Positions 18,501 through 27,549 are shown, counted from the first letter of the stretch. The stretch: 64,000 nucleotides of DNA from Mycobacterium colombiense (GCF_001953985.1 NZ_MBEI01000050.1:1-64000), one strand, 5' to 3'. Program-made: numbers and translations. Notes: generated from the letters alone by a model not told the origin.

Positions 18501-18508
18501 CCGGCCCC
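18491..18508 (+). terminator. Possible terminator hairpin after ipdC
   Basis: GGGGCCG (18491-18497) and CGGCCCC (18502-18508) form a perfect 7-bp stem with loop TAAC overlapping the ipdC stop codon. No T-tract follows, so this is a mycobacterial-style hairpin at best. Confidence 0.35.
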
Positions 18509-18525
18509 GGTCGGGCTATTGAAGT

Positions 18526-18558
18526 GTATAGCTAAAGTCTTTACTTATTAAGCTATAC
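18526..18558. promoter_or_regulatory. AT-rich inverted repeat in front of the SatD gene
   Basis: GTATAGCT (18526-18533) and AGCTATAC (18551-18558) are perfect inverted 8-mers separated by 17 nt of AT-rich sequence. This stands out sharply in a GC-rich window. It ends 7 nt before the SatD ATG at 18566, so it would overlap the promoter or leader. A plausible operator, perhaps for the helix-turn-helix at the C-terminus of SatD itself (inference). Confidence 0.7.
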
Positions 18559-18565
18559 TCTTCAT

Positions 18566-19213
18566 ATGGTCTGGATGAAGCAGTATTCTTCACCCCGGGC
18601 GACCCTCATCGGCGACGTCGTCGGCTCCCGGCGCGCCACCGACCGCTCGAAGCTGCACCGGGCCCTGGCGAGCGCCCTGCGGCACGCCGCCGGCGACGCC
18701 ATCGACCCACCGGCGTTCACGGTCGGCGACGAGTTTCAGGGCAGCTACCCGACCGTGGGTGCCGCGATCGATGCCGCGCTGTCGCTGCGGCTGACCGTCG
18801 GCCCCGACGTCGACGTCCGGTTCGGCATCGGCTGGGGCACGGTCACCGTTCTGGATGCCGACGCGGGAATCCAGGACGGACCGGGCTGGTGGACCGCGCG
18901 AGAGGCCATCCAGCAGACCGCAGCGGCCCAGCGGCAGCCGGGATTCCAGCTGGTGCGCACGACGTTTCGGGCGGATAGCGACACACGCGACGACGTCGCC
19001 GCGGTCAACGCGGCCCTGATTTGTCGGGACCATCTGCTTGGATCGCTCGATGAGAGGTCGTTGCGGATTGTGACGGGGTTGATGACAGGCCGGACCAAGA
19101 AGGAGCTCGCCGCCGACGAGGGAATCAGCCCGTCGGCGGTGTCCCAGCGCGCCAGCCGCGATGGCCTGGATCTGATTGTCCTTGCCAGCCAATATCTTCG
19201 GAGCCTGCCGTGA
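18566..19213 (+). CDS. SatD family protein: cyclase-like domain plus C-terminal HTH
   Basis: A 215-aa SatD-family (PF16264-type) protein of unknown biochemical function. The N-terminal domain (about 10-125) shows GDVVGSR with Asp17, TVGDEFQG with Asp55, VRFGIGWGTV with Arg85, and WWTAREAIQQTAA with Arg112. The order and spacing resemble class III nucleotide cyclases: the true cyclase at 56295-59489 has ADVVGSM with Asp52, TGDGLMALFG with Asp96, and IRVGLNSGEV. The C-terminal domain (about 160-205) is a sigma-region-4-like HTH, with TGRTKKELAADEGISPSAVS. It starts at ATG 18566 (or 18575). It is translationally coupled to the next gene by GTGA and absent, as far as I recall, from this place in M. 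tuberculosis. Confidence 0.8.
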   Translation: MVWMKQYSSPRATLIGDVVGSRRATDRSKLHRALASALRHAAGDAIDPPAFTVGDEFQGSYPTVGAAIDAALSLRLTVGPDVDVRFGIGWGTVTVLDADAGIQDGPGWWTAREAIQQTAAAQRQPGFQLVRTTFRADSDTRDDVAAVNAALICRDHLLGSLDERSLRIVTGLMTGRTKKELAADEGISPSAVSQRASRDGLDLIVLASQYLRSLP

Positions 19214-19950
19214 GCGCCATCGCGGTCTTTCTCATCGCATTGGGAGTCGCCGACCTCTGCCGGCGGGCGACCCGTGCGGTCTGGCCGCCGCTGCTGATCG
19301 GGCCGGTGGTGGTGCTGGGGTGTGCGGCGCTGGGGGCCCTGTGGCATGCCGGCGACATCGCTTTGCTGGTGGTGGCGGCCGCGGCGGTGATCGCCTGGGA
19401 ATGGCTATGCGCGCGAAGCGAGCGCAGCGGCACCGCGCAAGGCGCGCCATTGGCCGTGTTCGGCTCCGCGCTGGCGCTGCTGGCGGTGTCGTCCGGCTGG
19501 TCTTCGCCGGCCAACGGCGCCGTCGCGCGGTGGTCGGCCTGGGTTCACCTGCCGCTCGACCATGTCGCGCCCACCCGGCTGCTGATGCTCGTCGGCGTGG
19601 TTCTCGTCCAGTTCGCCACCGCAAATCAGTTGGTGCGCTTGGTGCTTGGCTCGGTGGGCGCGGTGCGCCCGGCCGGTGAGCCGCAGCCGTCGGATCGGCT
19701 CAAGGGCGGCAGGCTGTTGGGACCGATGGAGCGCCTGCTGATCCTGAGCCTTGGCGTCGGCGGACAGGTGGCCGCGGCCAGCGCCGTCGTCGCCGCCAAG
19801 GGCATCATCCGGTTTCCCGAATTGAACGCTCAAAAAAGCCGCAACGGCGGCGTCGGCATCGACGAGGTGACCGAGTACTTCCTGGTCGGCAGCTTCACGA
19901 GTTGGCTACTCGCCCTGGGCAGCATCGGCCTGGTCGTGGCAACCCACTGA
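19210..19950 (+). CDS. DUF3307-like integral membrane protein
   Basis: A 246-aa membrane protein with about six to seven hydrophobic segments spread over the chain. The C-terminal quarter, GPMERLLILSLGVGGQVAAA, then AAKGIIRFPEL and TEYFLVGSFTSWLLALG, matches the conserved end of DUF3307 proteins, which are commonly paired with SatD. The N-terminus lacks the HxxADF-type motif common in DUF3307, so the fit is partial. It starts at GTG 19210, overlapping the SatD stop as GTGA. Role unknown; a membrane partner or effector of SatD is the simplest reading of the coupling. Confidence 0.72.
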   Translation: MSAIAVFLIALGVADLCRRATRAVWPPLLIGPVVVLGCAALGALWHAGDIALLVVAAAAVIAWEWLCARSERSGTAQGAPLAVFGSALALLAVSSGWSSPANGAVARWSAWVHLPLDHVAPTRLLMLVGVVLVQFATANQLVRLVLGSVGAVRPAGEPQPSDRLKGGRLLGPMERLLILSLGVGGQVAAASAVVAAKGIIRFPELNAQKSRNGGVGIDEVTEYFLVGSFTSWLLALGSIGLVVATH

Positions 19951-19972
19951 CCGTTTGCATGTCCGGCACACT

Positions 19973-20464
19973 ATGAAAGTGGCAGCTGCACCAACAGCCC
20001 GGCATCTTCTTCGCGCCAAAGACCTGGTCGACGCGCATTATCCCGAGCGACTCTCCGTCGCCGATCTGGCAGCGGCGGCAGGCCTATCACCTGCCCACTT
20101 CAGTCGGCGCTTCAAGCAGACGTTCGGCGAGTCGCCGCACCAGTACCTCCTGACGCGGCGGCTCGAACGAGCCGCAGCGTTGCTGCGCACCACCGACTGG
20201 ACGGTCGCCGCTGTGTGCTTCGCCGTCGGTTGGGAAAGCGTCGGCTCGTTCACCACCAGCTTTCGCCGCATGTTCGGCTGCACGCCGCAGGCGTACCGGA
20301 ACAAGTTCCCGCCGGCCGTCCGCCACGTGCGGATTCCACGCTGTGTCGTGCTGGCCTACGGGCGACCGCAAAACCGCACGTTTCGAGAAGACTGCGAACC
20401 CGCAACCTCCGTAGCTTCAGAACGACAGACCAAAGTCAGGAGAACCGATGCTCAAGATCGCTAA
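19973..20464 (+). CDS. AraC-type transcriptional regulator without sensor domain
   Basis: A 163-aa protein that is almost only a DNA-binding domain. Two HTH units span about residues 10-110: LSVADLAAAAGLSPAHFSRR (first recognition helix) and TVAAVCFAVGWESVGSFTTS (second), ending with the AraC signature FGCTPQAYRNKF. The C-terminal tail of about 50 residues is rich in charged residues and unassigned. I chose ATG 19973. The gene overlaps the following glyoxalase-like gene by 17 bp. Short AraC plus VOC-domain pairs are common in actinobacteria; regulation of the neighbour is likely but not shown. Confidence 0.88.
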   Translation: MKVAAAPTARHLLRAKDLVDAHYPERLSVADLAAAAGLSPAHFSRRFKQTFGESPHQYLLTRRLERAAALLRTTDWTVAAVCFAVGWESVGSFTTSFRRMFGCTPQAYRNKFPPAVRHVRIPRCVVLAYGRPQNRTFREDCEPATSVASERQTKVRRTDAQDR

Positions 20465-20879
20465 CGCCCAATTCTGGGTGCATGACCAAGACGCGGCACT
20501 GGAGTTCTACACCAAGACGCTCGGCTGGGAGATCCGAGCGGATGTGACGATGGAGGCGTGGAACTTCCGGTGGCTGTGCGTCGGACCCGTAGGGCAAGAC
20601 GACGTCGGGCTGGTGCTGATGCCCGTTCCAAAACCGCCAATGCTCGACGCTGGGTCCAGCACACAACTGGCCGAACTGGTGGCCAAGGGGGCAGGCGGCA
20701 CCTTGTTTTTGGAGACCGACGATTGCCAAGCTCGTTACGACGAATTGTCCGCCCGTGGCGTCACATTCAACGATCCTCCCACCCGGCAGGCGTACGGCAT
20801 CGACACTTCCTTCCGTGACCCGTCCGGCAACAACATTCGGCTCACCCAGGTACTCGAGTTCGATCCGACCCGGGGCTGA
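20448..20879 (+). CDS. VOC/glyoxalase family protein
   Basis: A 143-aa vicinal-oxygen-chelate fold protein built from two beta-alpha-beta-beta-beta units (MLKIANAQFWVHDQDAALEFYT...; TDDCQARYDELSARGVTF...FRDPSGNNIRLTQ). FYTKTLGWEI and RDPSGNNI are standard family elements. Whether it binds a metal is unclear; typical His/Glu ligands are not evident in the first strand. AGGAGA lies 5 nt upstream of ATG 20448. Candidate roles are resistance, lyase or dioxygenase-like, and none can be chosen from sequence. It overlaps the AraC gene and is convergent with fadA6. Confidence 0.87.
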   Translation: MLKIANAQFWVHDQDAALEFYTKTLGWEIRADVTMEAWNFRWLCVGPVGQDDVGLVLMPVPKPPMLDAGSSTQLAELVAKGAGGTLFLETDDCQARYDELSARGVTFNDPPTRQAYGIDTSFRDPSGNNIRLTQVLEFDPTRG

Positions 20880-20900
20880 TCGCTCGCCCGTCCCAGGCGA

Positions 20901-22061
20901 TTAAAGACGCTCGATGATCGTGACGTTGGCCGTGCCGCCGCCTTCACACATCGTCTGCAGGCCGTAGCGCCCGCCGATGCGCTCCAGCTCGTTGAGCATG
21001 GTGGCGAACAGCTTGGCGCCGGTGGCACCCAGCGGGTGACCGAGCGCGATCGCGCCGCCGTTGGGATTGACCTTCTCCGGGTCGGCCTTGATCTCCTTGA
21101 GCCACGCCAACACCACCGGCGCGAACGCCTCGTTGATCTCCACAGTGTCGATGTCGTCGATGGACAGCCCGGCCTTGTCCAGCGCGTAGCGGGTCGCCGG
21201 GATGGGCCCGGTCAGCATGAAGACCGGGTCGGCGGCGCGGGCGCTGATGTGGTGGATACGCGCCCGCGGCGTCAAATTGTGCTCCTTGACGGCCTTTTCG
21301 GACGCCAGCAGCACCGCACTGGCACCGTCGGAGATCTGACTGGCCATGGCCGCCGTCAGCCGGCCCCCTTCGACCAGCGGCTTGAGGCCGGCCATCTTCT
21401 CCAGCGACGACTCACGTGGGCCCTCGTCAACCCGGAACGGCCCGGATTCCGTTTCGACGGTGATGATTTCGTTGTCGAAGTGGCCGCCCCGGATAGCCGC
21501 GAACGCACGCTCGTGACTGGTCAGCGCGTAGCGCTCCATCTCCTCGCGAGACAGGTTCCACTTCTCGGCGATCAGCTCCGAACCGCGGAACTGCGAGATC
21601 TCCTGGTCGCCGTAGCGGTGCAGCCACTGCTTGGACTCGTTGGTCGGCGAGGTGAATCCGAACTGCTCGCCCACCGTCATGGCCGACGAGATCGGGATCT
21701 GGCTCATGTTCTGCACGCCGCCGGCGACGATCAGGTCGGCCGTGCCGGACAGAACCGCCTGTGCGCCAAAGGAAATGGCCTGCTGACTGGAACCGCACTG
21801 CCGGTCGACGGTGACGCCGGGAACCTCTTCGGGATAGCCGGCGGCCAGCCACGAGAGGCGGGCGATGTTGCCGGCCTGCGCGCCGATGGCATCGACACAG
21901 CCGGCGATCACGTCGTCAACGGCGGCGGGGTCGACGTCGACCCGGTCAAGCAGTCCGCGCCAGCCCAGGGCACCCAGATCCACCGGGTGAACCCCGGCCA
22001 GCGATCCGCCGCGCTTGCCGACCGCGGTACGCACAGCGTCGATGACGTACGCCTCAGTCAT
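20901..22061 (-). CDS. fadA6: Thiolase FadA6
   Basis: A 386-aa thiolase. It performs the final thiolytic cleavage of the MOODA-CoA-derived beta-ketoacyl-CoA from rings C/D. The nucleophilic Cys is in VDRQCGSSQQ (about residue 90), the His in [12 protein letters not shown] and the second Cys in QTMCEGGGTANV. The start is ATG 22061 (MTEAYVIDAVRTAVGKRGG). The 31-bp repeat at 22069-22099 supplies the GAGGAGGAG ribosome binding site about 8 nt upstream. The gene lies 53 nt downstream of kstR2 in the same direction and may be co-transcribed with it. Confidence 0.95.
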   Translation of the reverse strand: MTEAYVIDAVRTAVGKRGGSLAGVHPVDLGALGWRGLLDRVDVDPAAVDDVIAGCVDAIGAQAGNIARLSWLAAGYPEEVPGVTVDRQCGSSQQAISFGAQAVLSGTADLIVAGGVQNMSQIPISSAMTVGEQFGFTSPTNESKQWLHRYGDQEISQFRGSELIAEKWNLSREEMERYALTSHERAFAAIRGGHFDNEIITVETESGPFRVDEGPRESSLEKMAGLKPLVEGGRLTAAMASQISDGASAVLLASEKAVKEHNLTPRARIHHISARAADPVFMLTGPIPATRYALDKAGLSIDDIDTVEINEAFAPVVLAWLKEIKADPEKVNPNGGAIALGHPLGATGAKLFATMLNELERIGGRYGLQTMCEGGGTANVTIIERL

Positions 22062-22068
22062 TGTGTCG

Positions 22069-22099
22069 CTCCTCCTCATCGCTTCGCTCTGCATCGTCG
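22069..22099. repeat. 31-bp dispersed repeat, copy 2 (fadA6 leader)
   Basis: Identical over 31 bases to 17387-17417. On the fadA6 strand it reads CGACGATGCAGAGCGAAG followed by CGATGAGGAGGAG, placing a purine-rich Shine-Dalgarno 8 nt from the fadA6 ATG. Here the repeat has been co-opted as a translation initiation region. Confidence 0.95.
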
Positions 22100-22114
22100 C
22101 CGACACGTGGCATT

Positions 22115-22735
22115 TCAGACTCCTTCTTCGATCTTCTTTGATTCCGCAGTAATTCCGCCCAGAACGATGGCGAGGTATTGCTGGCCGACCTGCTCCGCGG
22201 TGAGCGGCCCGCCCGGCTGATACCAGCGCACCGACACCCACGTGGTGTCCCGGATGAAGCGGTAGATCAGGTCGACGTCGAGGTCGGGCCGAAAGCAGCC
22301 CTCCTCCACGCCCTGATTGAGCAACTCGAGCCACATCTTGCGTTGCTGCCGGTTCATGTCCTCGATGTAGGAGAACCGGGGCTGGGACAAGAGCCGCTGG
22401 GCCTCGTCCTGGTAGATGACGACCTGCGCGTGCCGGTGCTCGATCGCCTCGAACGACACCATGAACAATCCCTTGAGCCGCTCCAGCGGATTGGCCTCGC
22501 TGTCCACGATCTCGCGGTAGCGCGCGAACAACCAATCCAGGAAACTGCGCAAGAGCTCGTCGACCATCTCCTCCTTGGAGGAGAAGTGGTGGTACAGGCT
22601 GCCGGACAGGATGCCCGCGCTGTCGGCGATGTCGCGCACGGTGGTGGCACGCAATCCACGCTCGGCGAACATGGTCGCGGCGAGCTCCAGTAGCTCGTCT
22701 CTCCGGCTGTTGGCCTGACCGGGCACTCGGTCCAC
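22115..22735 (-). CDS. kstR2: TetR-family repressor KstR2
   Basis: A 206-aa TetR protein, near-identical over its length to M. tuberculosis KstR2 (Rv3557c) as I recall it. The HTH is at about residues 15-58: MFAERGLRATTVRDIADSAG, then LSGSLYHHFSSKEEMVDELL. The ligand-binding domain follows. KstR2 represses the HIP (ring C/D) genes, and HIP-CoA made by FadD3 relieves repression. The ATG at 22735 is 16 nt from the CAAG-NN-CTTG palindrome at 22751, indicating autorepression. The last residues differ from the M. tuberculosis end by a short ESKKIE insertion. Confidence 0.96.
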   Translation of the reverse strand: MDRVPGQANSRRDELLELAATMFAERGLRATTVRDIADSAGILSGSLYHHFSSKEEMVDELLRSFLDWLFARYREIVDSEANPLERLKGLFMVSFEAIEHRHAQVVIYQDEAQRLLSQPRFSYIEDMNRQQRKMWLELLNQGVEEGCFRPDLDVDLIYRFIRDTTWVSVRWYQPGGPLTAEQVGQQYLAIVLGGITAESKKIEEGV

Positions 22736-22750
22736 CCGATCAGAGTATCA

Positions 22751-22764
22751 ACCAAGCGCTTGCT
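22751..22764. promoter_or_regulatory. KstR2 operator at kstR2
   Basis: ACCAAGCGCTTGCT matches AnCAAGnnCTTGnT exactly. It lies 15 nt upstream of the kstR2 ATG, between kstR2 and the upstream ipdF stop (22850), consistent with autoregulation. Confidence 0.9.
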
Positions 22765-22849
22765 TGGCCACCGCGGTGTGATTTCCCGGCCCCTGGGCCC
22801 CGTGCCAAGCCTCGGCGCAGCGAAACCGCCGGCGTCAGCGAGACGCAGC

Positions 22850-23634
22850 TCACGGGTGCTGGCTGGAAACCGAGATGACCTCGCCGGTGAGGTAGCTGGA
22901 GTAGTCGCTGGCGAGGAACGCGATGGTTGCCGCCACCTCCCACGGCTCGGCGGCCCGCCCGAAGGCCTCGCCGGCCGACAGCCGGTCGAGCAACTCCGAC
23001 GACGACGTCTTCTCCAGGAACTTGTGCCGCGCGATGCTCGGCGACACCGCATTGATCCGCACGTCGTATTCGGCGGCTTCGATTGCGCTGCAACGGGTCA
23101 GCGCCATCACCCCGGCCTTGGCCGCGGCATAGTGCGACTGCGAGTGCTGCGCGCGCCAGCCGAGGACGCTGGCGTTGTTGACGATCACCCCGCCGTGCGG
23201 CGCGTCGCGGAAGTAGCGCAGCGCCGCGCGGGTGGCGCGAAACACCGACGTGAGGGTGACGTCCAGGACGCGGTCCCACTCCTCGTCGGTCATGTCGACC
23301 ACCGGGGTCTGCCCGCCCAGCCCGGCGTTGTTCACCAGGACGTCGACGCGTCCCATCCGCGCGGTGGCCGAGGCGAACAGCGCATCGATCTGCGCGGTCG
23401 ACGTCACGTCGCACAGCACGCTTTCGACTCGGCCCTGTCCCAGTGCGGCGAGCTCGTCGGCGGTCTCCCCCAGCCGGCGTTCGTGGTGATCCGAGATCAC
23501 CACGTCGGCACCCTCGGCCAGCGCCCGTCGTGCCGTCGACGCGCCGATGCCGGTGCCGGCGGCGGCCGTGACGACCACCACCTTGCCCTGCAGAAGTCCG
23601 TGTCCGGCAATCTCTTTGGGAGCTTCGGACAGAC

Positions 23635-23638
<4 letters not shown>
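22850..23638 (-). CDS. ipdF: Short-chain dehydrogenase IpdF
   Basis: A 262-aa SDR. The orthologue (Rv3559c) oxidises the 5-hydroxyl of the bicyclic CoA thioester during HIP degradation. The cofactor segment is VTAAAGTGIGASTA (about 23-36), a variant of TGxxxGIG with an insertion. NNAGLGGQTP follows, then catalytic Ser in NNASVLGWR and the Tyr-Lys pair in HYAAAKAG (about 169-176). ATG 23638 overlaps the fadE30 stop as ATGA, so the two are coupled. The gap to kstR2 is only 114 nt; M. tuberculosis has PPE64 there. Confidence 0.93.
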
Positions 23639-24783
<1,145 letters not shown>

Positions 24784-24800
24784 GCCCTGTAGGCTAACCT

Positions 24801-24814
24801 ACCAAGCACTTGCT
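24801..24814. promoter_or_regulatory. KstR2 operator between fadE30 and fadD3
   Basis: ACCAAGCACTTGCT matches the AnCAAGnnCTTGnT consensus. It lies 17 nt upstream of fadE30 and 54 nt upstream of fadD3, and probably serves both divergent operons. Confidence 0.9.
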
Positions 24815-24868
24815 TTGTTAGGCCGTCGGTGACTGCGCTTCGCGGGCGGAACTCTCTAGGAGCATTCG

Positions 24869-26404
24869 ATGACCAACGATCCGCGCACGGTGCCCGCGGC
24901 GCTGGATCGTTTCGCGGGCCAGCTGCCCGATCACGACGCGTTGATCACCGACGAACGGTCGTTCACCGCGGCCGCGCTGCGCGACGAAGTGCACCGGGCC
25001 GCCGCCGCCCTGACCGACTGCGGCGTGCGGGCCGGCGACCGGGTGGCCGTCTGGTCGCCGAACACCTGGCATTGGGTGGTGGCCTGCCTGGCGATCCACC
25101 ACTCCGGGGCGGCGATGGTGCCGCTGAACACCCGCTACACCGCCGCCGAGGCCAGCGACATCCTGGCCCGCACCGGCGCGCCCGTGCTCTTCGGGATGGG
25201 CCGATTCCTCGGCAACGATCGCATCGCCGACCTGGACCGTGCGGCGCTGCCCGCGCTGCGGCACATCGTGCGGATACCGATCGACGCCGACGACGGAACC
25301 TGGGACGAATTCGTCGCGCGCGGCAGCGACCTCGACGCGGTCGCCGCTCGCGCGTCCGCCGTCGTGCCCGATGACGTCAGCGACATCCTCTTCACCTCCG
25401 GTACCACCGGCCGCAGCAAAGGCGTGCTGTGCGCGCACCGGCAGTCGTTGTCGGCCTCGGCGGCCTGGGCGGCCAACGGCAAGATCACCAGTGACGACCG
25501 CTACCTGTGCATCAACCCGTTCTTTCACAACTTCGGCTACAAGGCCGGCATCCTGGCCTGCCTGCAGACCGGCGCGACGCTGATCCCCCACCTGACCTTC
25601 GACCCGCTGCGCGCGCTGCAAGCCATTGAGCAACACCGCATCACGGTGCTGCCCGGGCCGCCCACCATCTACCAGACGCTGCTGGACCACCCGGCGCGCA
25701 ACGACTACGACCTGAGCTCACTGCGGTTCGCGGTGACCGGCGCCGCGACCGTGCCGGTCGTGCTCGTCGAGCGCATGCAATCCGAGCTCGACATCGACAT
25801 CGTGCTGACCGCCTACGGGCTGACCGAGGCCAACGGCATGGGCACCATGTGCCGCGCCGACGACGACGCCGTCACCGTGGCCACCACCTGCGGGCGCCCC
25901 TTCGCCGACTTCGAGCTGCGCATCGACGCCGACTCACCCGGGGAATCGGGCGAGGTGTTGCTGCGCGGGCCGAACGTGATGCTGGGCTACCTCGAGGACC
26001 CGGAGGCCACCGCGGCCGCCATCGACGCCGACGGATGGCTGCACACCGGTGACATCGGCGCCGTCGACGCCGCCGGCAACCTGCGGATCACCGACCGGCT
26101 GAAAGACATGTACATCTGCGGTGGATTCAACGTTTACCCCGCCGAGGTCGAGCAGGTGCTGGCGCGCATGGACGGCGTGGCCGACGCCGCCGTGATCGGG
26201 GTTCCCGACGAGCGGCTCGGCGAAGTGGGCCGCGCGTACCTGGTGACCCGGCCCGGCGCCCAACTCGACGAACAATCCGTGATCGCTTACACCCGTGAGC
26301 ATCTGGCGAACTTCAAGGCACCGCGCTCGGTGCGGTTCGTCGACGCGTTGCCGCGCAATGCGGGCGGCAAGGTGGTCAAACCACAACTGCGAGAGCAGGG
26401 CTAA
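24869..26404 (+). CDS. fadD3: HIP-CoA synthetase FadD3
   Basis: A 511-aa ANL-superfamily acyl-CoA synthetase. It activates HIP (methylhexahydroindanedione propionate) with ATP and CoA; its product is also the KstR2 inducer. The P-loop FTSGTTGRSKGVL is at about 175-187, the aromatic/substrate motif YGLTEANGMG at about 315-324, GWLHTGDIG at about 389-397, and the catalytic Lys near the C-terminus in NAGGKVVKPQL. AGGAG lies about 7 nt before ATG 24869. The last base of its TAA stop is the first base of the fadE31 ATG. Confidence 0.96.
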   Translation: MTNDPRTVPAALDRFAGQLPDHDALITDERSFTAAALRDEVHRAAAALTDCGVRAGDRVAVWSPNTWHWVVACLAIHHSGAAMVPLNTRYTAAEASDILARTGAPVLFGMGRFLGNDRIADLDRAALPALRHIVRIPIDADDGTWDEFVARGSDLDAVAARASAVVPDDVSDILFTSGTTGRSKGVLCAHRQSLSASAAWAANGKITSDDRYLCINPFFHNFGYKAGILACLQTGATLIPHLTFDPLRALQAIEQHRITVLPGPPTIYQTLLDHPARNDYDLSSLRFAVTGAATVPVVLVERMQSELDIDIVLTAYGLTEANGMGTMCRADDDAVTVATTCGRPFADFELRIDADSPGESGEVLLRGPNVMLGYLEDPEATAAAIDADGWLHTGDIGAVDAAGNLRITDRLKDMYICGGFNVYPAEVEQVLARMDGVADAAVIGVPDERLGEVGRAYLVTRPGAQLDEQSVIAYTREHLANFKAPRSVRFVDALPRNAGGKVVKPQLREQG

Positions 26405-27549
26405 TGGATCTGGAACTCGACGAAGACACCCTGACCTTCCAGGCCGAGGTGCGGGAATTCTTGTCGGCCAACGCCGATTCGATCCCGACGAAGTCATACG
26501 ACAACGCTGAAGGCTTTGACCAGCACCGGCATTGGGACCGCGTGCTGTTCGACGCCGGGCTCTCGGTGATCAACTGGCCGAAGAAGTACGGGGGCCGTGA
26601 CGCGCCGCTGCTGCACTGGGTGGTGTTCGAGGAGGAGTACTTCCGCGCCGGCGCGCCCGGCCGGGCCAGCGCCAACGGCACCTCGATGCTGGCGCCGACG
26701 CTGTTCGCGCACGGCACCGAGGAACAGCGGATGCGCATCCTGCCGAAAATGGCCAGCGGCGAGGAGATTTGGGCGCAGGCTTGGTCGGAGCCCGAGTCCG
26801 GCAGCGACCTGGCGTCGCTGCGGTCCACCGCCACCCAGACCGACGGCGGCTGGCTGCTCAACGGGCAGAAGATCTGGAGCTCGCGGGCACCGTTCGCCGA
26901 GCGCGGTTTTGGGCTGTTCCGCTCCGACCCCGGCGCCGAGCGGCACCACGGGCTGACCTACTTCATGTTCGACCTGAAGGCCCAGGGAGTTACGGTGCGG
27001 CCCATCGTCCAGCTGGGCGGCGACACCGGGTTCGGCGAAATCTTCCTCGACGACGTGTTCGTGCCCGACGAGGACGTGATCGGCACCCCGCACGAGGGCT
27101 GGCGCGCGGCCATGAGCACCTCGAGCAACGAGCGCGGCATGTCACTTCGCAGCCCGGCCCGCTTCCTGGCCACCGCGGAGCGGCTGGTACAGCTGTGGAA
27201 GGACAGGGGCTCCCCTGACGCGTTCGCCGACCGCGTCGCCGACGGCTGGATCAAGGCGCAGGCCTACCGGCTGCAGACCTTCGGCACGGTGACCCGGCTG
27301 GCCCTCGGCGGCGAGCTGGGCGCCGAATCGTCGGTGACCAAGGTGTTCTGGTCTGACCTCGACGTCGAATTGCACCAGACCGCGCTCGACCTGCTGGCCG
27401 CCGACGGCGAGCTCACCAGCCGGTGGACTGAGGGCCTGCTGTTCGCGCTGGGCGGCCCGATCTACGCCGGCACCAACGAGATTCAGCGCAACATCATCTC
27501 CGAGCGGCTGCTGGGCCTGCCGCGCGAGAAGTCCGGGGGCAAGAAGTGA
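26404..27549 (+). CDS. fadE31: Acyl-CoA dehydrogenase FadE31
   Basis: A 381-aa full-length ACAD of the HIP operon. It has the AWSEPESGSDLASLRSTATQ block (about 124-143), NGQKIWSSRAPFAERG, and the ending YAGTNEIQRNIISERLLGLP. Together with FadE32/FadE33 it is associated with dehydrogenation of the linear MOODA-CoA product; a heteromeric ACAD with one of the smaller neighbours is likely by analogy with ChsE1-ChsE2. ATG 26404 overlaps the fadD3 stop by one base, and its own stop overlaps the fadE32 start (GTGA). Confidence 0.93.
   Translation: MDLELDEDTLTFQAEVREFLSANADSIPTKSYDNAEGFDQHRHWDRVLFDAGLSVINWPKKYGGRDAPLLHWVVFEEEYFRAGAPGRASANGTSMLAPTLFAHGTEEQRMRILPKMASGEEIWAQAWSEPESGSDLASLRSTATQTDGGWLLNGQKIWSSRAPFAERGFGLFRSDPGAERHHGLTYFMFDLKAQGVTVRPIVQLGGDTGFGEIFLDDVFVPDEDVIGTPHEGWRAAMSTSSNERGMSLRSPARFLATAERLVQLWKDRGSPDAFADRVADGWIKAQAYRLQTFGTVTRLALGGELGAESSVTKVFWSDLDVELHQTALDLLAADGELTSRWTEGLLFALGGPIYAGTNEIQRNIISERLLGLPREKSGGKK

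Noticed and set aside
17387..22099. The 31-bp repeats as attachment sites of a mobile element
   Set aside because: They are direct repeats 4.7 kb apart bracketing ipdC, SatD, AraC/VOC and fadA6, but no integrase or excision gene lies between, and both bordering genes are core pathway genes.
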